A stretch of 64,000 bases of DNA from Rhynochetos jubatus (taxonomy: Eukaryota; Chordata; Aves; Eurypygiformes; Rhynochetidae), in assembly GCA_027574665.1 (NCBI GenBank), contig CM050657.1, forward strand, positions 31,309,408 through 31,373,407, given 5' to 3'. Both the position numbers and the translations under genes were made by a program. Shown here piece after piece: positions 30,901 through 43,500 of the stretch. How positions within the stretch are numbered: position 1 is the stretch's first letter; every line of letters begins with the position of its first letter. A model generated the notes under the pieces. It did not search any database and had not been told where the DNA came from. It saw nothing but the letters and a program-made list of their open reading frames with translations.

Positions 30901-33253
30901 CACAGTCCCACCCCCTTTGCATGGTTTGCATGGCAAACCTTCCGTTGCACCTTTACCCCTCTCCCCTCCATCACCCTTGCTAATGTGTTTTGTTTTGGGG
31001 AATTCCTCTTCTCTGTAGCCAGAGGTCACTTGGAGACACCTTATGCTAAAGGGAAGCCGTCAGGACTGCTGGATCTTCATGTGCTTTCCACTAGAGAGAA
31101 ATACTGCCTGCTGCAAAGAAAGTGGTCTCTGCTTTGGTTTATTGATGCACAGAGGTATTGACTAAAATGTTGATGTGTGATATTTTTAAAGCAAGCTGAT
31201 TACCTGAAAGCCTTCTGACAGGTACCCTATATTAGGTACTAATAAACCCACTATTTAAGTCAATCTGTTCACCAAGTGTTCCTTTTAATCCTCAGTGCCA
31301 TCTTTCTTCTAAAGAGTACTTACAGGTTATACCAGTCCTTGAGTGTTATTAGGTTCTTGCAAAGTAATCTCAATTGTTTCTGCATGCAGTTTGTACACAT
31401 TTAAATCATCCCCTTAACTTGTGACGTGCAACTTGAATTAAATATATATTTCTTAAAATGTGAGTAAAAGATGTGTTTTGTGTCTCCTGTCAGTTTTCTG
31501 TTTATGATATTAATCTCACAAGTGTGCAAAAATCCAAGTACAACTCTCCCATAGTTCAGGCAGAAAAGATTCTCCTGGCAAGATGATATGTGAGGCTATG
31601 ATTAACAGAAATGGGGCTGATTCAGAATAATTTTTTTCTTCTCTTTTCCCTTCACCTTCCAAAGACTAGAAGTTGTGCCTGGGGAGTCCACTAATGAAAG
31701 CTTTGCAGACAATGAAATAGCAAGGACAGTGGGTCAGTGAGCTCTTTAAATAATCTCGCTGTAGTTTACCTGCTGTTAATGTTAAGGCCTTGTTTGGTCT
31801 GTAGGTTTGTGATTGTGCAATCTATAACTGGCCCTACTTCCTCAAATCTGTATCTGCCTCCTCAAATGTAACTAAAGTCTGCATTTGTACTGTTTTCTCC
31901 AGTTACGTTTGGCACCTAGACTCTCTTCTGTGACCTTTTCAGGTTATGATTTTTTGACTTTGCACACATAAAGATGGCTTACATTCTCTCTGTGAAGTCA
32001 CTTTACTATTTACACAATTTCTGTTGCTGGGTTAATAATTCCTATTTCCCCCCCCTGCCCCGCAAAAGAAAAAGGGATAAATTTTCCTGATCCTATCTTG
32101 CATTGCAGCTCTCACATGTATCTTGTGCTGTGATTTTTCTAGTTTTATTAATGCTTGTTTATTAGTTCAGCCCTATAGTTTCTGCATGTCTTGTTTGGTT
32201 TGATTGCTTTACTGCCACTTGACTATGACTAAAGGTAAAAATGCCAACCTTTGTATTCTTGAATGGAAGAAGCTTGTCTTCACAATTCTCTATTCCTGTC
32301 AAGTGCAAGCACACACACCACTAAAATTCACGTCCCAAGGAAAGCAGGACATGTTCCTTCTTTAATAAATATAGGTTTTCTAGGAAAATTTAGAATGACA
32401 ATGTGTTAGTTACTACTCAGATGAAGCTTTCAGTCCTGTGGATGCGTGTGGTTCCAGTGGCCTCTTGTATAAAGGTATTAACAGTTACATTTGACATGCA
32501 TGACACCAGAATAATTAAATTTTTCACTGCTATTTTTTTTTCCTGTTCCTTCTCTTTCTGTCTGTTTCTCAAAGGAAAAGGATTATTCTACTCTGGTAGG
32601 TCCTTTGCTCTCTTTCTTTGTATTGTGTCGCTTAAAGGCAGTAGTGAATGGACATACTAAAGCATGGTCGGTTAGCTCATGGCAAAGTCCAGCTTTCCAC
32701 AGTTAGATGCCTAAGAGAAGAAGTAGTTCAAAGCCATTTTTTCTAGCACCCACCTATGTTATGGTTTCATTTTTACATCAGATCAAGTCATAAACATGAT
32801 CAATTCTGTCTTATGTTATTCATGTGCATCCAACTTGTGGAGGTACTTTATTGTCCAGTTGCCTGCTGATAGAAGTCCACAGAAGCTGGGGAGATGTGCT
32901 GGCTGTACAGCTTTCCTTTATCAGAAACCTATTGTTCTCCTTTAGTACTTTCTATTTGTCTGGCAAAAAAACCCGAGCCATAGACACCCACTTTTGCACT
33001 CAGTTTCTAGTCATATGCCTGTACAAATGAAAATGCTTACTTTCACCCATGTTAGTCTGTTAACTTCTTCATCAACTTCCACATATAAGTGTATAGGTAT
33101 TGGTGAGAACTGCACTGTAGATTTTTTTAACCTGTTTTAGTTCACCTCTATAACTTGGGTACTATTGAGAAATATATAGAACAACTATTGTCCTGAGAAA
33201 AATATTTTGGAATGGAGCTTACACGTACAGGGTGTAAGAGAACAGTGGAGAAC

Positions 33254-33255
<2 letters not shown>
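27977..33255. other. AT-rich non-coding stretch
   Basis: No gene recognised. It contains the short tandem duplication at 30721-30762. Open frames are below 100 codons and lack domain character. Confidence 0.5.
30721..30762. repeat. 21-bp tandem duplication with CATG cores
   Basis: GCTGGAACATGCCACATGTTT is followed at once by GCTGGGACATGTCACATGTTT, two changes in 21. Each unit holds a p53-half-site-like GRACATGYCA (9 of 10 positions) and a CACATG E-box. Confidence 0.8.
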
Positions 33256-33289
<34 letters not shown>

Positions 33290-33297
33290 CTTGGAAC
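33256..33297 (+). repeat. Uninterrupted A42 run
   Basis: Forty-two consecutive A. No clear poly(A) signal or gene-like sequence lies just upstream, so a retrocopy tail is possible but unsupported. Confidence 0.9.
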
Positions 33298-36200
33298 AAA
33301 CATTAAAGAGAACTGAATAACTGTTTGGAATGATCTTAAGGAAAGAATTTTTATGACAAAGAACTAAATTAAACAAAGTCTCTTTATTCCTCCTTGTAAG
33401 TAGTTTAGGTGTCAAGCTCCTTTTAATGTCTAAGATGGTCTCATTCTTTTCAAATACAAGTGACTGAGAGGACAGAGAAAAGGCTGATTATAAGCACAAT
33501 GATTTCCAAAATGTCAGACAATGAGGATCACTTCAAGGCAGTAATGAATTAAACTACTTTTCCATCTCCTAACATTCTGCAGCTTAATATGTACCTGCAT
33601 TCAGTGGTAAAAAAAAAAAACAAAACCCAAACAACTCATAAAATGAAACACCACAGAGTCATACAAAAGTAAGATTTATAGGAAAATAGCAACCTTCTAA
33701 GTTACTACTTCTTTTCTTCCCCAAAAGCTGGGACTGAAAACTAGGTCAACAAGCCCATGTAAATAGCTTATTCCACAGTGTGGTTTAAATTAGTGCTAGT
33801 GACAAGTGTATGAAGTGCTGTGTGTTTTGTTTTTTATAGCATGTTGGTTAAATTTAGAATTGTTCGAAGTGGCTGTTATACACAAGCCTCCAGGGAAAAA
33901 CTCAGATCTTTCAGTCAGTGGACTTTGTTGTTTTTAAATACCTATAATATGTTAGCATTGTATTTGTAAACCAGGTGTTTTATCTGAACATGCAATTAGA
34001 GTAATGAGCGCTAATGTTAATATGGTGGTGGAGCCTCTTGAGCTAAAGAGCTACAATTTCGTCTCAAAGGGAAATGTGTTTATGTGCACGTGACTCCTAT
34101 TCCTAGTTTTCTGTAGGAATTCCTCCAGTGATTTTAATCTACAGACAAGCTGAAACCTTTAAGTATTACTGAACAGAACTGCCCTTGTAGAGTTATTTAT
34201 TAACGATAGGTCAGGCAGCTTTGATCAGACAAATGGACTGAGATGAAAGAGTGATTGTAGGCAAGGAAATGGCTTTTGCAGGAGTTCTGTTCTTGCTTCA
34301 AAAGCCATTCTTTGGCTTGCAGTCTCCCTCTCTGTCCCTTGAGAACTGCCAGAAACAATTCTGGCCCTGAAATTCAGAGGTACCTAGCACCAAGGTGAGG
34401 GGAGAGGTTTCCAGCCCAGCTGGAAATCTTTCTCTGTTCCTTGAGCTTTTGTTGCTGTGCAGCAGAGGGTTCTCATCTGAGCACTGACTGTGAACATACC
34501 AGCAGAGCTGAGTGAATAATGAGGAAATCTACTCACTAGTGTTTTGACAATTGCTAAATAGAGTTTTGCTTAGATCATGTTTGTACCTATTTTATCTGCT
34601 GTGGAGCTTTCTGTGAAAAGCCGTGGGAGTGAAGTGTTTGCTCAAAAGAATACTTGCAGGGTACTATTTCTGGACTGTATTCATGATTAATTTAATCAGA
34701 ACCCAGTTTTTCTCATTGTAAAAGTAGCTGATTAATGATTACGTCATAAGTGAGGAAACAGAAACAGAATAAATCAGTGCGTTACATTTCAGCTCATTCT
34801 TTTTCAGAGCTCTACATAATTCAGCTGCAGCAGCTTGTCTTCAGTAGCTTTTTTTGTATCCTTCTCTCCTTGTAATGATATCCTTGTCACAGTCTCCCTC
34901 CTGCCCTACTCTTGTATGCCATTGTATTTTATGTAGGTTCTCATTCTGCTTTCATTGTGAAGTATGTAAGTACCTTGCAAGTGTATGGTATGTGAGCTGA
35001 CTAGCATCCGTCGTATTTCGCTCATTCCTTCCCTACATGAAGAATTAGATACTTAGTAGGAGTGCTTTGTTTTGGTATGATTGTTTTCTGCTTATGGGAA
35101 GAAGGGTGATTTGCATTTGGAGTGAAAATTGATGTTTGTGAGTTCTTGATTCCTGTGGGAATTTATTTCAGAGCCTCAGCCGGCTGCAGGCAAAGCCCTG
35201 TGTGTTAAGCCTGTTAGCTTTGTGTTGCACTTGCATACCTGCATGATCCAACAAAACTTTTGTCAAGTGTCCATCCTCCCTTCAATCCTCTTTCTTCCAG
35301 AACTGTCTCCCCGTTGGAACAGGCAACAGAAAATCCTGAGAGACTGAGGCGTGAAAAGAGCTGCCAATGCAATGAAGTGCTTTTCCCCCTTGCTGCTCTT
35401 TTTTTTCTAATGTTGCAGTTGTTGGAGACTCTTCTCATTTGTGCTCTGAAATCTGAGACACTGACAAAGATAAGTGAATACTGAGGAAAATGGCTCCTTA
35501 TTTTCAAAGCCATCTATCAACCATGGTGAACTGTTTCATACTGAGTGCTGTCCAGTCAGGGCAAAATAATCAAACAAGCTATGATACACTTTGTTTGGTA
35601 ATGACTGTGTTGCTCGAATCATCCTGAAGCTCTAGCTAACAGTCAACATCTATTTGAGAAGGTACTTAGGCACATGTTTGTGTTCCTTGAACTGCAGTGG
35701 ACTGAAGCAAGCAGTTAAGTGTTCTTCCAATCCGGATTGATTTTCTGTATTGGACCTGTGTTGCAAACATATTTCAGTAGAAACTGTCACATAACACTTC
35801 TCTTTCCTCCTCCTTATGCAAATAGTGAGACGAGTTAGGTAGAATATGACAGGGTTATGTGTTACCATAGCTAGCTATTAATGCAAAAAGTCATTTGAGC
35901 ATGTATTTTGTGGAATGAATTGATGGGGCAATGCTTCACAAATTTCTGTGAGAAAATTAAAGAACTACCTCTCTGAAGACTATTCCTAAGATGATACAGT
36001 CTTGAAAGGTTATTTAAATTCAAAGAACCCTCTAAGAAGTAATTGAGTTTTAAGACTATTTTAAGTGCTTGAGAGGTTTACGAATCAAATGTTTAAGTCT
36101 TTATTTGAAACAGTATCAATTCTTATTAAATTTAATGAATCTGAAGGATATTTTGGGGATATCTCCTGTTTAGCATTGGAAAAGGAACTACAGTGATGCT

Positions 36201-39200
36201 CTGAGAATTTACTGCTACAAGAATACTGACAAATTACTCTGTCTCAGTACCACCAGACTGCTTATTCATGAGCTGAGGATGAACATTCTGTTTTCTTGTG
36301 CAAGGATGCAGCAAGCAGACAGGTAAGAAAGCCCAGAAAGAATAGAATCTGCAATATGGCACAAAGATTGACAACTTTCCCAGGACCATGGTGACCTCAT
36401 CATGACCACATGATCATGACTGAAATTATGAAGTTCCACCAGGAAACTGGATTAAAATTTTAGGAGAGGGCGTTAAGTCAAAATTCAGAAATGATTGTAA
36501 CTTGTAACAGTAGCAAAACCTGTATAAGGTACATTTGCTTAAAATATGGTCCTGTAGAAGGGTTATAGATCAAGCTGAGATTTCTGACAAATTATAAAAC
36601 TTGTTTGGAGTTTAATAGGTGTATTAATGAATAACTAACAAAACCAAAAGTATCTGAATTTATCGGATGTCATAGGACTCGGGTACAACCACAGATATTT
36701 GCTATTTTTAATTTATTAGGCTTTCCATGGTAAAGGAATAGAGGCTTTCCATAGATTATTATTATGAGATTTCCTTGCCTAACTCTAAAAGTCTATTTAC
36801 CTAAGATTTACCCTAACATATGTTTCCGTCTGGAGAATGAAGTATTTTGAGGTCGAGATTAACATCGTCGTCAGAGGTCCTGTCTGTGACTATAGGTTTT
36901 GTCAGGAACAAAGGTGTAAATGAGGTAGCTGTTGTTTGTATTCTTTTTTATTTCCTTTCTTTAGTGGTACCACAGTAAACATAGTTAATCACTGCTTAGC
37001 TGATAATTTTGCTTCTTTTTAATTGTGAAATTTTCTGAGTGGTACAACCAAATTCCATGACAACCCCATCCATGAGTTTTCTTGACAAATAATCATTAGG
37101 ATTTGACATGCTGTGTCTTGTTTCTCTAGGTCCTTTTTGGTCATCTTCTGGAAAAAATTCCTTGATTTTCAACTTTATGAAGCACATTCTTCTGCTCCTA
37201 ATATCTCATCTAGGAAACAAATAAGTAGTCTTTAGTATAATTCCTTAGGAAAGCACTTCTCTGTGAATGGGCTGAGTGAACAAGACTTAAATAATTGAAG
37301 TTTGGATTTTAAAATCCAGTCTGTCTGTAATGATGTTGCTATATATGATCCACATAACTTTGAAATATTTAAATCTCTAAATTGTTGTATTGTTGTTCCT
37401 TCTGCCTCTATTATGTCACAGCTTGTTTTTTGTCTCTCACAGTGCTGTCATGGTAAAAGAAAATAGATATGCTTATGCTTTAATAAGCGATTAGGATTTT
37501 TGTTATGCCATCATTAGTCTTTCCACAGAAGTGTGGTGAACTTGGCTAGCCAAACAACCATTTCTCACCATTTCTGATATGCTGGGATGGCTCTAGGTAA
37601 AACAAACATTTCTACTTTGTTTCAGGTGCTCTTGACATGTGCTGCCTATATTAATCTGAAGTTCTGGAAAGGGTCCAAATCACATGGAGCTTGGCTCTGT
37701 AGAAAGGGTTATTAACAGGGTAATTTGCTAACGCTTTCACTTTGTTTGCTCCTGTTACTCTGTTTTGATAGTGGGCAGATACACCAAAATGGTACTGTGT
37801 GGTACCTGGTCAGGAAAGCCAAACAGCTAAGATACTTTGCTCATGCAGAAATTTCAGTTAGATAGAAGTTGTCACTTTAAGATATGTCCACATAATACTT
37901 ATATTCTCATGTTTTGTGATTCTTGAATCTTAGTACTAGTAAAAATAACAGTTTTTATCTGAGCAAAGGGGTTCTGTCTAATACAGAATTGACATGAAAT
38001 AGATTTTGTATTAGGATTGTTCTTTGAACAATTATTTTAAAATAAAGGGATAAAAAGAAGTGCCAACAGTTTTAGTAGCAAAGCATAGAAATTAATTTGC
38101 TGGTGATTCTCCTGAGAATCCAGGTATGATTCCATTAATCTCTCATAAATTTGGGTGATGATTCCCAAACTGTTATTCCCAACTGTGTTTTTAAACTCTG
38201 GTTGTTTCATCCAGCTTTGGCTAAAACCAGCTCTCACCAGAAGACATCTGTGTTTTTGTGGTGATTTCCAGCAATGTTTAGAGGCAATTTTTTCCTTCCA
38301 TCTGCCAGAACCAAGCACAGTATAGCTGATATATTTAGGACACAGGCTTCACTGCAAAATTACAAGTGTCTTTTCTGGTGTAGCTAAAGTTGTGTTACTT
38401 CAGGCATACAGGCCTGGACTTAATCTATTTTATCTCAAATGGTCCTGCTCTCCTAAATGTGGCTGTCCGTGCATATGTGTAATCTTGTACCTAAATACCT
38501 GCTAGAGACTGGCTTGAAGTTTGACCTGAACCACAGATTCCTTAGTCATCAGTTCCCTTGAGGCATTTTATTTTCCTTTATTCTTATTTATTTATTTTAA
38601 ATTAAAATTGCTCTTTCTCTTAGAAATATTACTGCTATTAAAAAAAAAATTGCTACAAGCTGACTTAATCATAAATTCTGGGAGGCACAGCTTCTGGTAA
38701 ACCCTATAAATTGAAGGGATTACAACATTTCAAAATTCCTTTGTCAGATGCTGTATCTAATTTCCTTTTTTCTTCCTATGTTATTACTGTCCCCACAGGG
38801 ATGATGGATGACAAAGAATGATGTTCCCATTAACTTAAATTGTCACCCATAAACCCTCCAGAGATTTCTAATAAATATGCAAATTTACTAGATTGGGCTT
38901 ATTGTGAGAAGCCTGCTCATTGTGCTCCGTATTCTTGCCAATGCAGCCCAAAAGTCCATAAATCTTCATAGCTCTGGGATTCCCAATATGTCCCATTACG
39001 ATGAAAAAGTGGCATCTGATGCAGGGAGTGTAAATACTGTGAGGATGTCCAATAAAGTGTTTCATTCTTCACTGGTGAATTACAGCTTTATGGCACATAA
39101 ATAAAGCAAAGCAAGGAAAACTAAAATATGAGGAATAGATATATATCACCCATGTTATCTGGAATGAAACTATTTCTACTATGGTGACAAATTGCTCATC

Positions 39201-39700
39201 TTCAATTTGCATTCATGTCTTGTGTTACACCACTCTAAAGACAGCTGGTTGATGATGTCATACATGAACTCCAAAGATGGATTCTGCTATCCTCCAACTT
39301 TTAACGAGAGAAATACATCAGACTGGGTCAGAGACCAAGGGGTATAGTGCATTGCTTAATAGCCTGGTAAAGTTTGAGAAGAAACAGTATTTTTTTAACA
39401 ATCACCTTTATATTATTAACAGAAGGTAAAACTTGGACACATATACTGTTCGGTTGATCAGGAGAATAATATTTTGATCCACCTATGTATTTTTGTTTAT
39501 GGAGTTATTAGTTAAATTAATTTTGACCCCCTTGAATTCTGGAGGATGCTCTTCCTCCTTACTGATTCACAATAAAAATACCCCCTTGAATGTAAAGATG
39601 ATGGGTATGAGACTTCACAAATGAAGGAATCGTCTGCCTGATAAAAAAATTAGAGATTATGGATAGTTCAGTATTCAATTCTCTATTTTAAAACCAAAGA
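33298..39700. other. AT-rich non-coding stretch
   Basis: No gene or mobile element recognised. It has a small A-run at 33609-33620 and T-rich patches. A compact group of homeobox-like and CRE-like words lies at 34731-34750. Confidence 0.5.
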
Positions 39701-39781
39701 AAAAAAACTACAAAATCCCACCTGCTTACATTAGATATAAGGAAGTGGATGGATGTAGCACCTCTCTCCAGTCACGTGGGC

Positions 39782-40298
39782 CTAGTCTTTGGTGCAGTTT
39801 AACTCTGAAATTGCTTTCGCAGGGACAGACATGTTAGCTGATAAATCATGGTGATTTATTTGGCTACTTCTGAAATCCAAATATTCTTGCCTGTCTGGTA
39901 AGGCAAGGTGCCTGTAGGAAGTAGTGTCTGTAAGAAGCAAGTGATCCCAACCTTTCTTCTTGGCAAAATAGGTGTTGTTTATGGTGGTCACAGCAACCAA
40001 GGTTGTTTCAAACCCCAACATCAGTGCTCCTCTGAAGTTTAGTGAATGAAGCCCAAGCAGCAGCACTGTTGGTGATGTGGGGGATGAAGCCAGGAGTTGT
40101 AGACATATGGCAGAGGGGTGTTGACAGGCAGGAATGATGGACGTGTTTTTCCTCATTCCATGGTGGCTCTGGGGCTCTGTGTTGTACAGCAGCTGCAAAG
40201 GACTCAGGTTTCTTTCTTCCTTGTGCACCACTTTCTTTTGAACCATATGGCAAGAAAACCACACTAGGAGCTATGAAATCAGGTCTGGGGATATAGAT
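39782..40298 (-). pseudogene. Possible exon or frameshifted pseudogene, unknown protein
   Basis: On the minus strand a T-rich tract and AG (40299-40300) form a good splice acceptor before the frame PRPDFIAPSVVFLPYGS. This frame stays open to about 40010 and ends in SFTKLQRSTDV. Right there a second frame takes over, TLVAVTTINNTYFAKKKGWD, and runs to a stop at 39782 after SELNCTKD. A single extra base in the C4 run at 40013-40016 would join them. The composition is protein-like in both halves, unlike the surrounding chance frames. I do not recognise the family. It could be a terminal exon with a sequencing slip, a decayed exon, or a retrocopy. Confidence 0.3.
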
Positions 40299-40300
40299 CT

Positions 40301-40530
40301 TAAAAACAAACAAACCCCCTCAAACGCCTCCCAGCAAAAAACCCACCACCCCACCCAAAAAAAACCCGCACAACCAAAAAACCCTACAAAAACAATGAAC
40401 CAGAAAAAAAACCAAACACCACCAACAGGCAACAAATGTCCAACCAAAAACTCAACCAAATAAAACCTCCCCAAACCCTCATGAAAAACATACACATAAA
40501 TATAAAAAACCCCCAACTCTCCCCCCCATG
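40301..40530. repeat. A/C-only low-complexity tract with strong strand asymmetry
   Basis: About 230 bases almost free of G and poor in T on the plus strand (AAAACAAACAAACCCCC, CCACCCAAAAAAAACCCG and similar). It abuts the candidate acceptor at 40299, where on the minus strand it acts as a long G/T-rich tract. It is not a simple periodic repeat. Confidence 0.8.
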
Positions 40531-43500
40531 AAAAAGAATAAATATACTAACAAGACCTGCTTTGTTCAGCATCAGCCCGTGGTGGGTTTTGCTGCTGTAG
40601 TGATATGTGAATTTTCCTAATTCAATCACTAGGATAATCACTTAGCAAAAGATGTGATGACAGAAGTGAAAAGGATTTCACAGACCGTGAAACCCAAGCT
40701 GCTGTTCTAAGCATATTGTCACATCACCCTATTTATAAATGCGACAGCTCCATCAAAATTGATTAGGATGTTTGCACCTCTCACCTGTATGAGCAGAGTA
40801 TTCTAGAAATGCACTTGTTTTATGCAGGGTCCAGTCTATGCTTGTTTATGGCTGGTTATATCCATGGACTCTTTGGTCTGCTCTGCACTTCAATAGCTTT
40901 TTTCTCCCTTTAATGTTCATACCCTGGTGTATTTATATACAGCGATCCAAAGACTTCTGTCTGCTGTTTTTCCTTTTTTCCTGAATTTTCTGCCTTTCAT
41001 GTAAGATAACCTTAATTCCTCTGAGCATCTTAGCCCTTCTCTGACCTGTAGTAGTCTTAATTTATTATGAAAAGAGGTAAATGGAATTTGTGATCTTAAC
41101 TCTAGGTAAGGTCTTACAGAGGTAAAACCACAGTGCTCTGATTTCTTATACCATGTGTGTTTCGTCATGGGATTGCATTTGTCTTTTCCCTCTTTGTATG
41201 TACAGTTCATGGTCATTGCAACCTGTGTGTCCAGGCATTTCCAGCTAGTGAACTCTGAATCTTAGTAGAAATTCATCTTGTATGCCAAGACTTTTTGTAT
41301 AATGAGGCTTAATGTTGCCTTTCCTATCCCAGCTGACAGGAAAGGAAGCCCTAATGGACATGCAGGAAGAGATGCAGTGTGCTTTGGTCATGTTGCTGGC
41401 TTTCAGGAGTCAGGACTGTAGGCTGCAGAGTCTGTGATGCCCATGCTTATTTAATGAATTACTTTATCAATTTTATTGCACTTAAGGTCTCTGCAGTTTT
41501 GGTATTGCCCTACTGTGTCATCAGTGCAACTTATTTTATTCACAACCATTAGTGGCTTGATATGATTTAGACAGATGCTTGCATTTTCATGGGTAAGAAC
41601 TATGGCTGAAATCTTGGGTGAGGCACTTCTCTCTTATTGCTGGCTAGATATGAAATAGTTTAAAATCTGCCTTGGACAGCATGTTTTCTTTTTTTTTTTT
41701 TTCTTTTTCTTCGTGTCTGGACTCAGATGGAGGTAGAGAATGTAATAATGTTCAGGTGACCTAACAAAGATTTAGAATTAAGATGACTTTATTTGAACAA
41801 GTTTACTTAGGAGATTATACTTATTGTTAGTATTTCATAACTGTGGATATAGTTGCTCCAAATACCCAGTGTGTTAGTGGTCTTGGTTAACAGGAGATAC
41901 TATAACTCTAGCAACTGTCTCTTCACTAAATTTACAGATTAAATCATGAGACACTGCATTTGGCTTACACACAAGATTGAGGTCAAGGCATGTGTGTTCT
42001 GTTCTCATCCCTGCCACAGATCTGCTGGATAAGTGGGGGTCAGGCTCTGCCCTTTAGTTTCTTTCTCTATAAAACTTAAACACACATCATCAATTTAACA
42101 GCCCATGACACCTTACAATTTGGGTTCAGCCATGGCCTCTGCCTCAGAGGTTTCAAAACAAGTGGCATGTTAAGGTGTATTTGGCAAGGTTGCAAAAACG
42201 TAATAATGATTACATTAAGTCAGTGGGGGGAAAAAAAATGAAATATATTCTGTATGTTCCTTCAAGTTTGTCAGCTGGGAGTCTCAAGAAGTGGGGATTT
42301 TAAGGTTCTTTGCAGTAAATCATATTTTGTGGCAGATACGTCAGCTGTACCTGGACTGAAAGACTATAACCATTTATCTGGGGTTTAGGAAGCAGAAGGG
42401 TTAAAGCATGCCCATATTTCACATCTGTTGAGTGTCTTGTTCCTTTCTACTTTCAAGGGTTCTGTCAGCTTCACTCTAGGACCAAGAGCTCTAATGTGCC
42501 ACCTTCCCCTCATTGCTCACTGCCAGGAAGGTAACGAGGCCTGACTTAGAAATGCTGTGTGAGTGGCAAGCAGCTGAGCAGTCTGATTCAGTATATGGCT
42601 GCATACAGTACTGTAAATCTGGCAAACCAAATTATACTCAGAGGGATAATGACAACTCCATATGAAATGGAAAATTGTTTGCACGTAGATTTTGCTTCTT
42701 AACTCTTCTGGTCTTCCTGTAGTTAGTAGGCAGGCAGCAGCCTCCAAAGCTAACAGTGATACTACTTCTTGTCCAGCTGGCATGGAAGATTTAACTTTGT
42801 GTGAGCCAGCTGGCTATCTCCTTGCTTCCTTTTACCTAACAGACTGAAATACGTCATCCTTGAGATATGACCAGACTCTTGGAACTTACACCTCTTTCTG
42901 GGAAAGAAACTGCATATGCTTTGCTTCGGAGATATATAAATATACAAATATAGATACATATGTATGTATATGCTTTATCTATCTATCTTCATGAACAGAT
43001 GTTAAAACTAAAAAAGAAACTTCAAGCTTACAAATAGAAATCCAGAAAAAAGAACCAGGAAATGAAAAACCAATGTACTCTCTTTTCACTTCGACATGAC
43101 TGTCTTCCTCTACCCTGTGTATGTGCTAGCCTTAATTATCAGTTGGATTTTTTAAATATGTAGCCAAATTTCTTCCATATACCTACTCAGAGGTGTTGAT
43201 ATTAGGAGGATCAGAGTATTTTCATTTCCTGTATTTGGGAATTTAATTTATTACTCTTCAATATGGCGAGTAGCTTTTGTACTTACTTTCCATTTTTCTG
43301 AGAAATACGAATAGTATGGAGAAAGATAAAAATGTTATTTTTTAATAACTTTTTTTATAAGTAGTCCTGTTAAGCTCTGAAATTCACATCTGGAACAATG
43401 AATTGAAGAGGACATTTTGATATTTACTGATGCTGCTGTTTGGCTGAATCTTGATTTTTGCAGAGGCAGCAATGTATCAGTCTGAGCCACGGAGAAAGCT

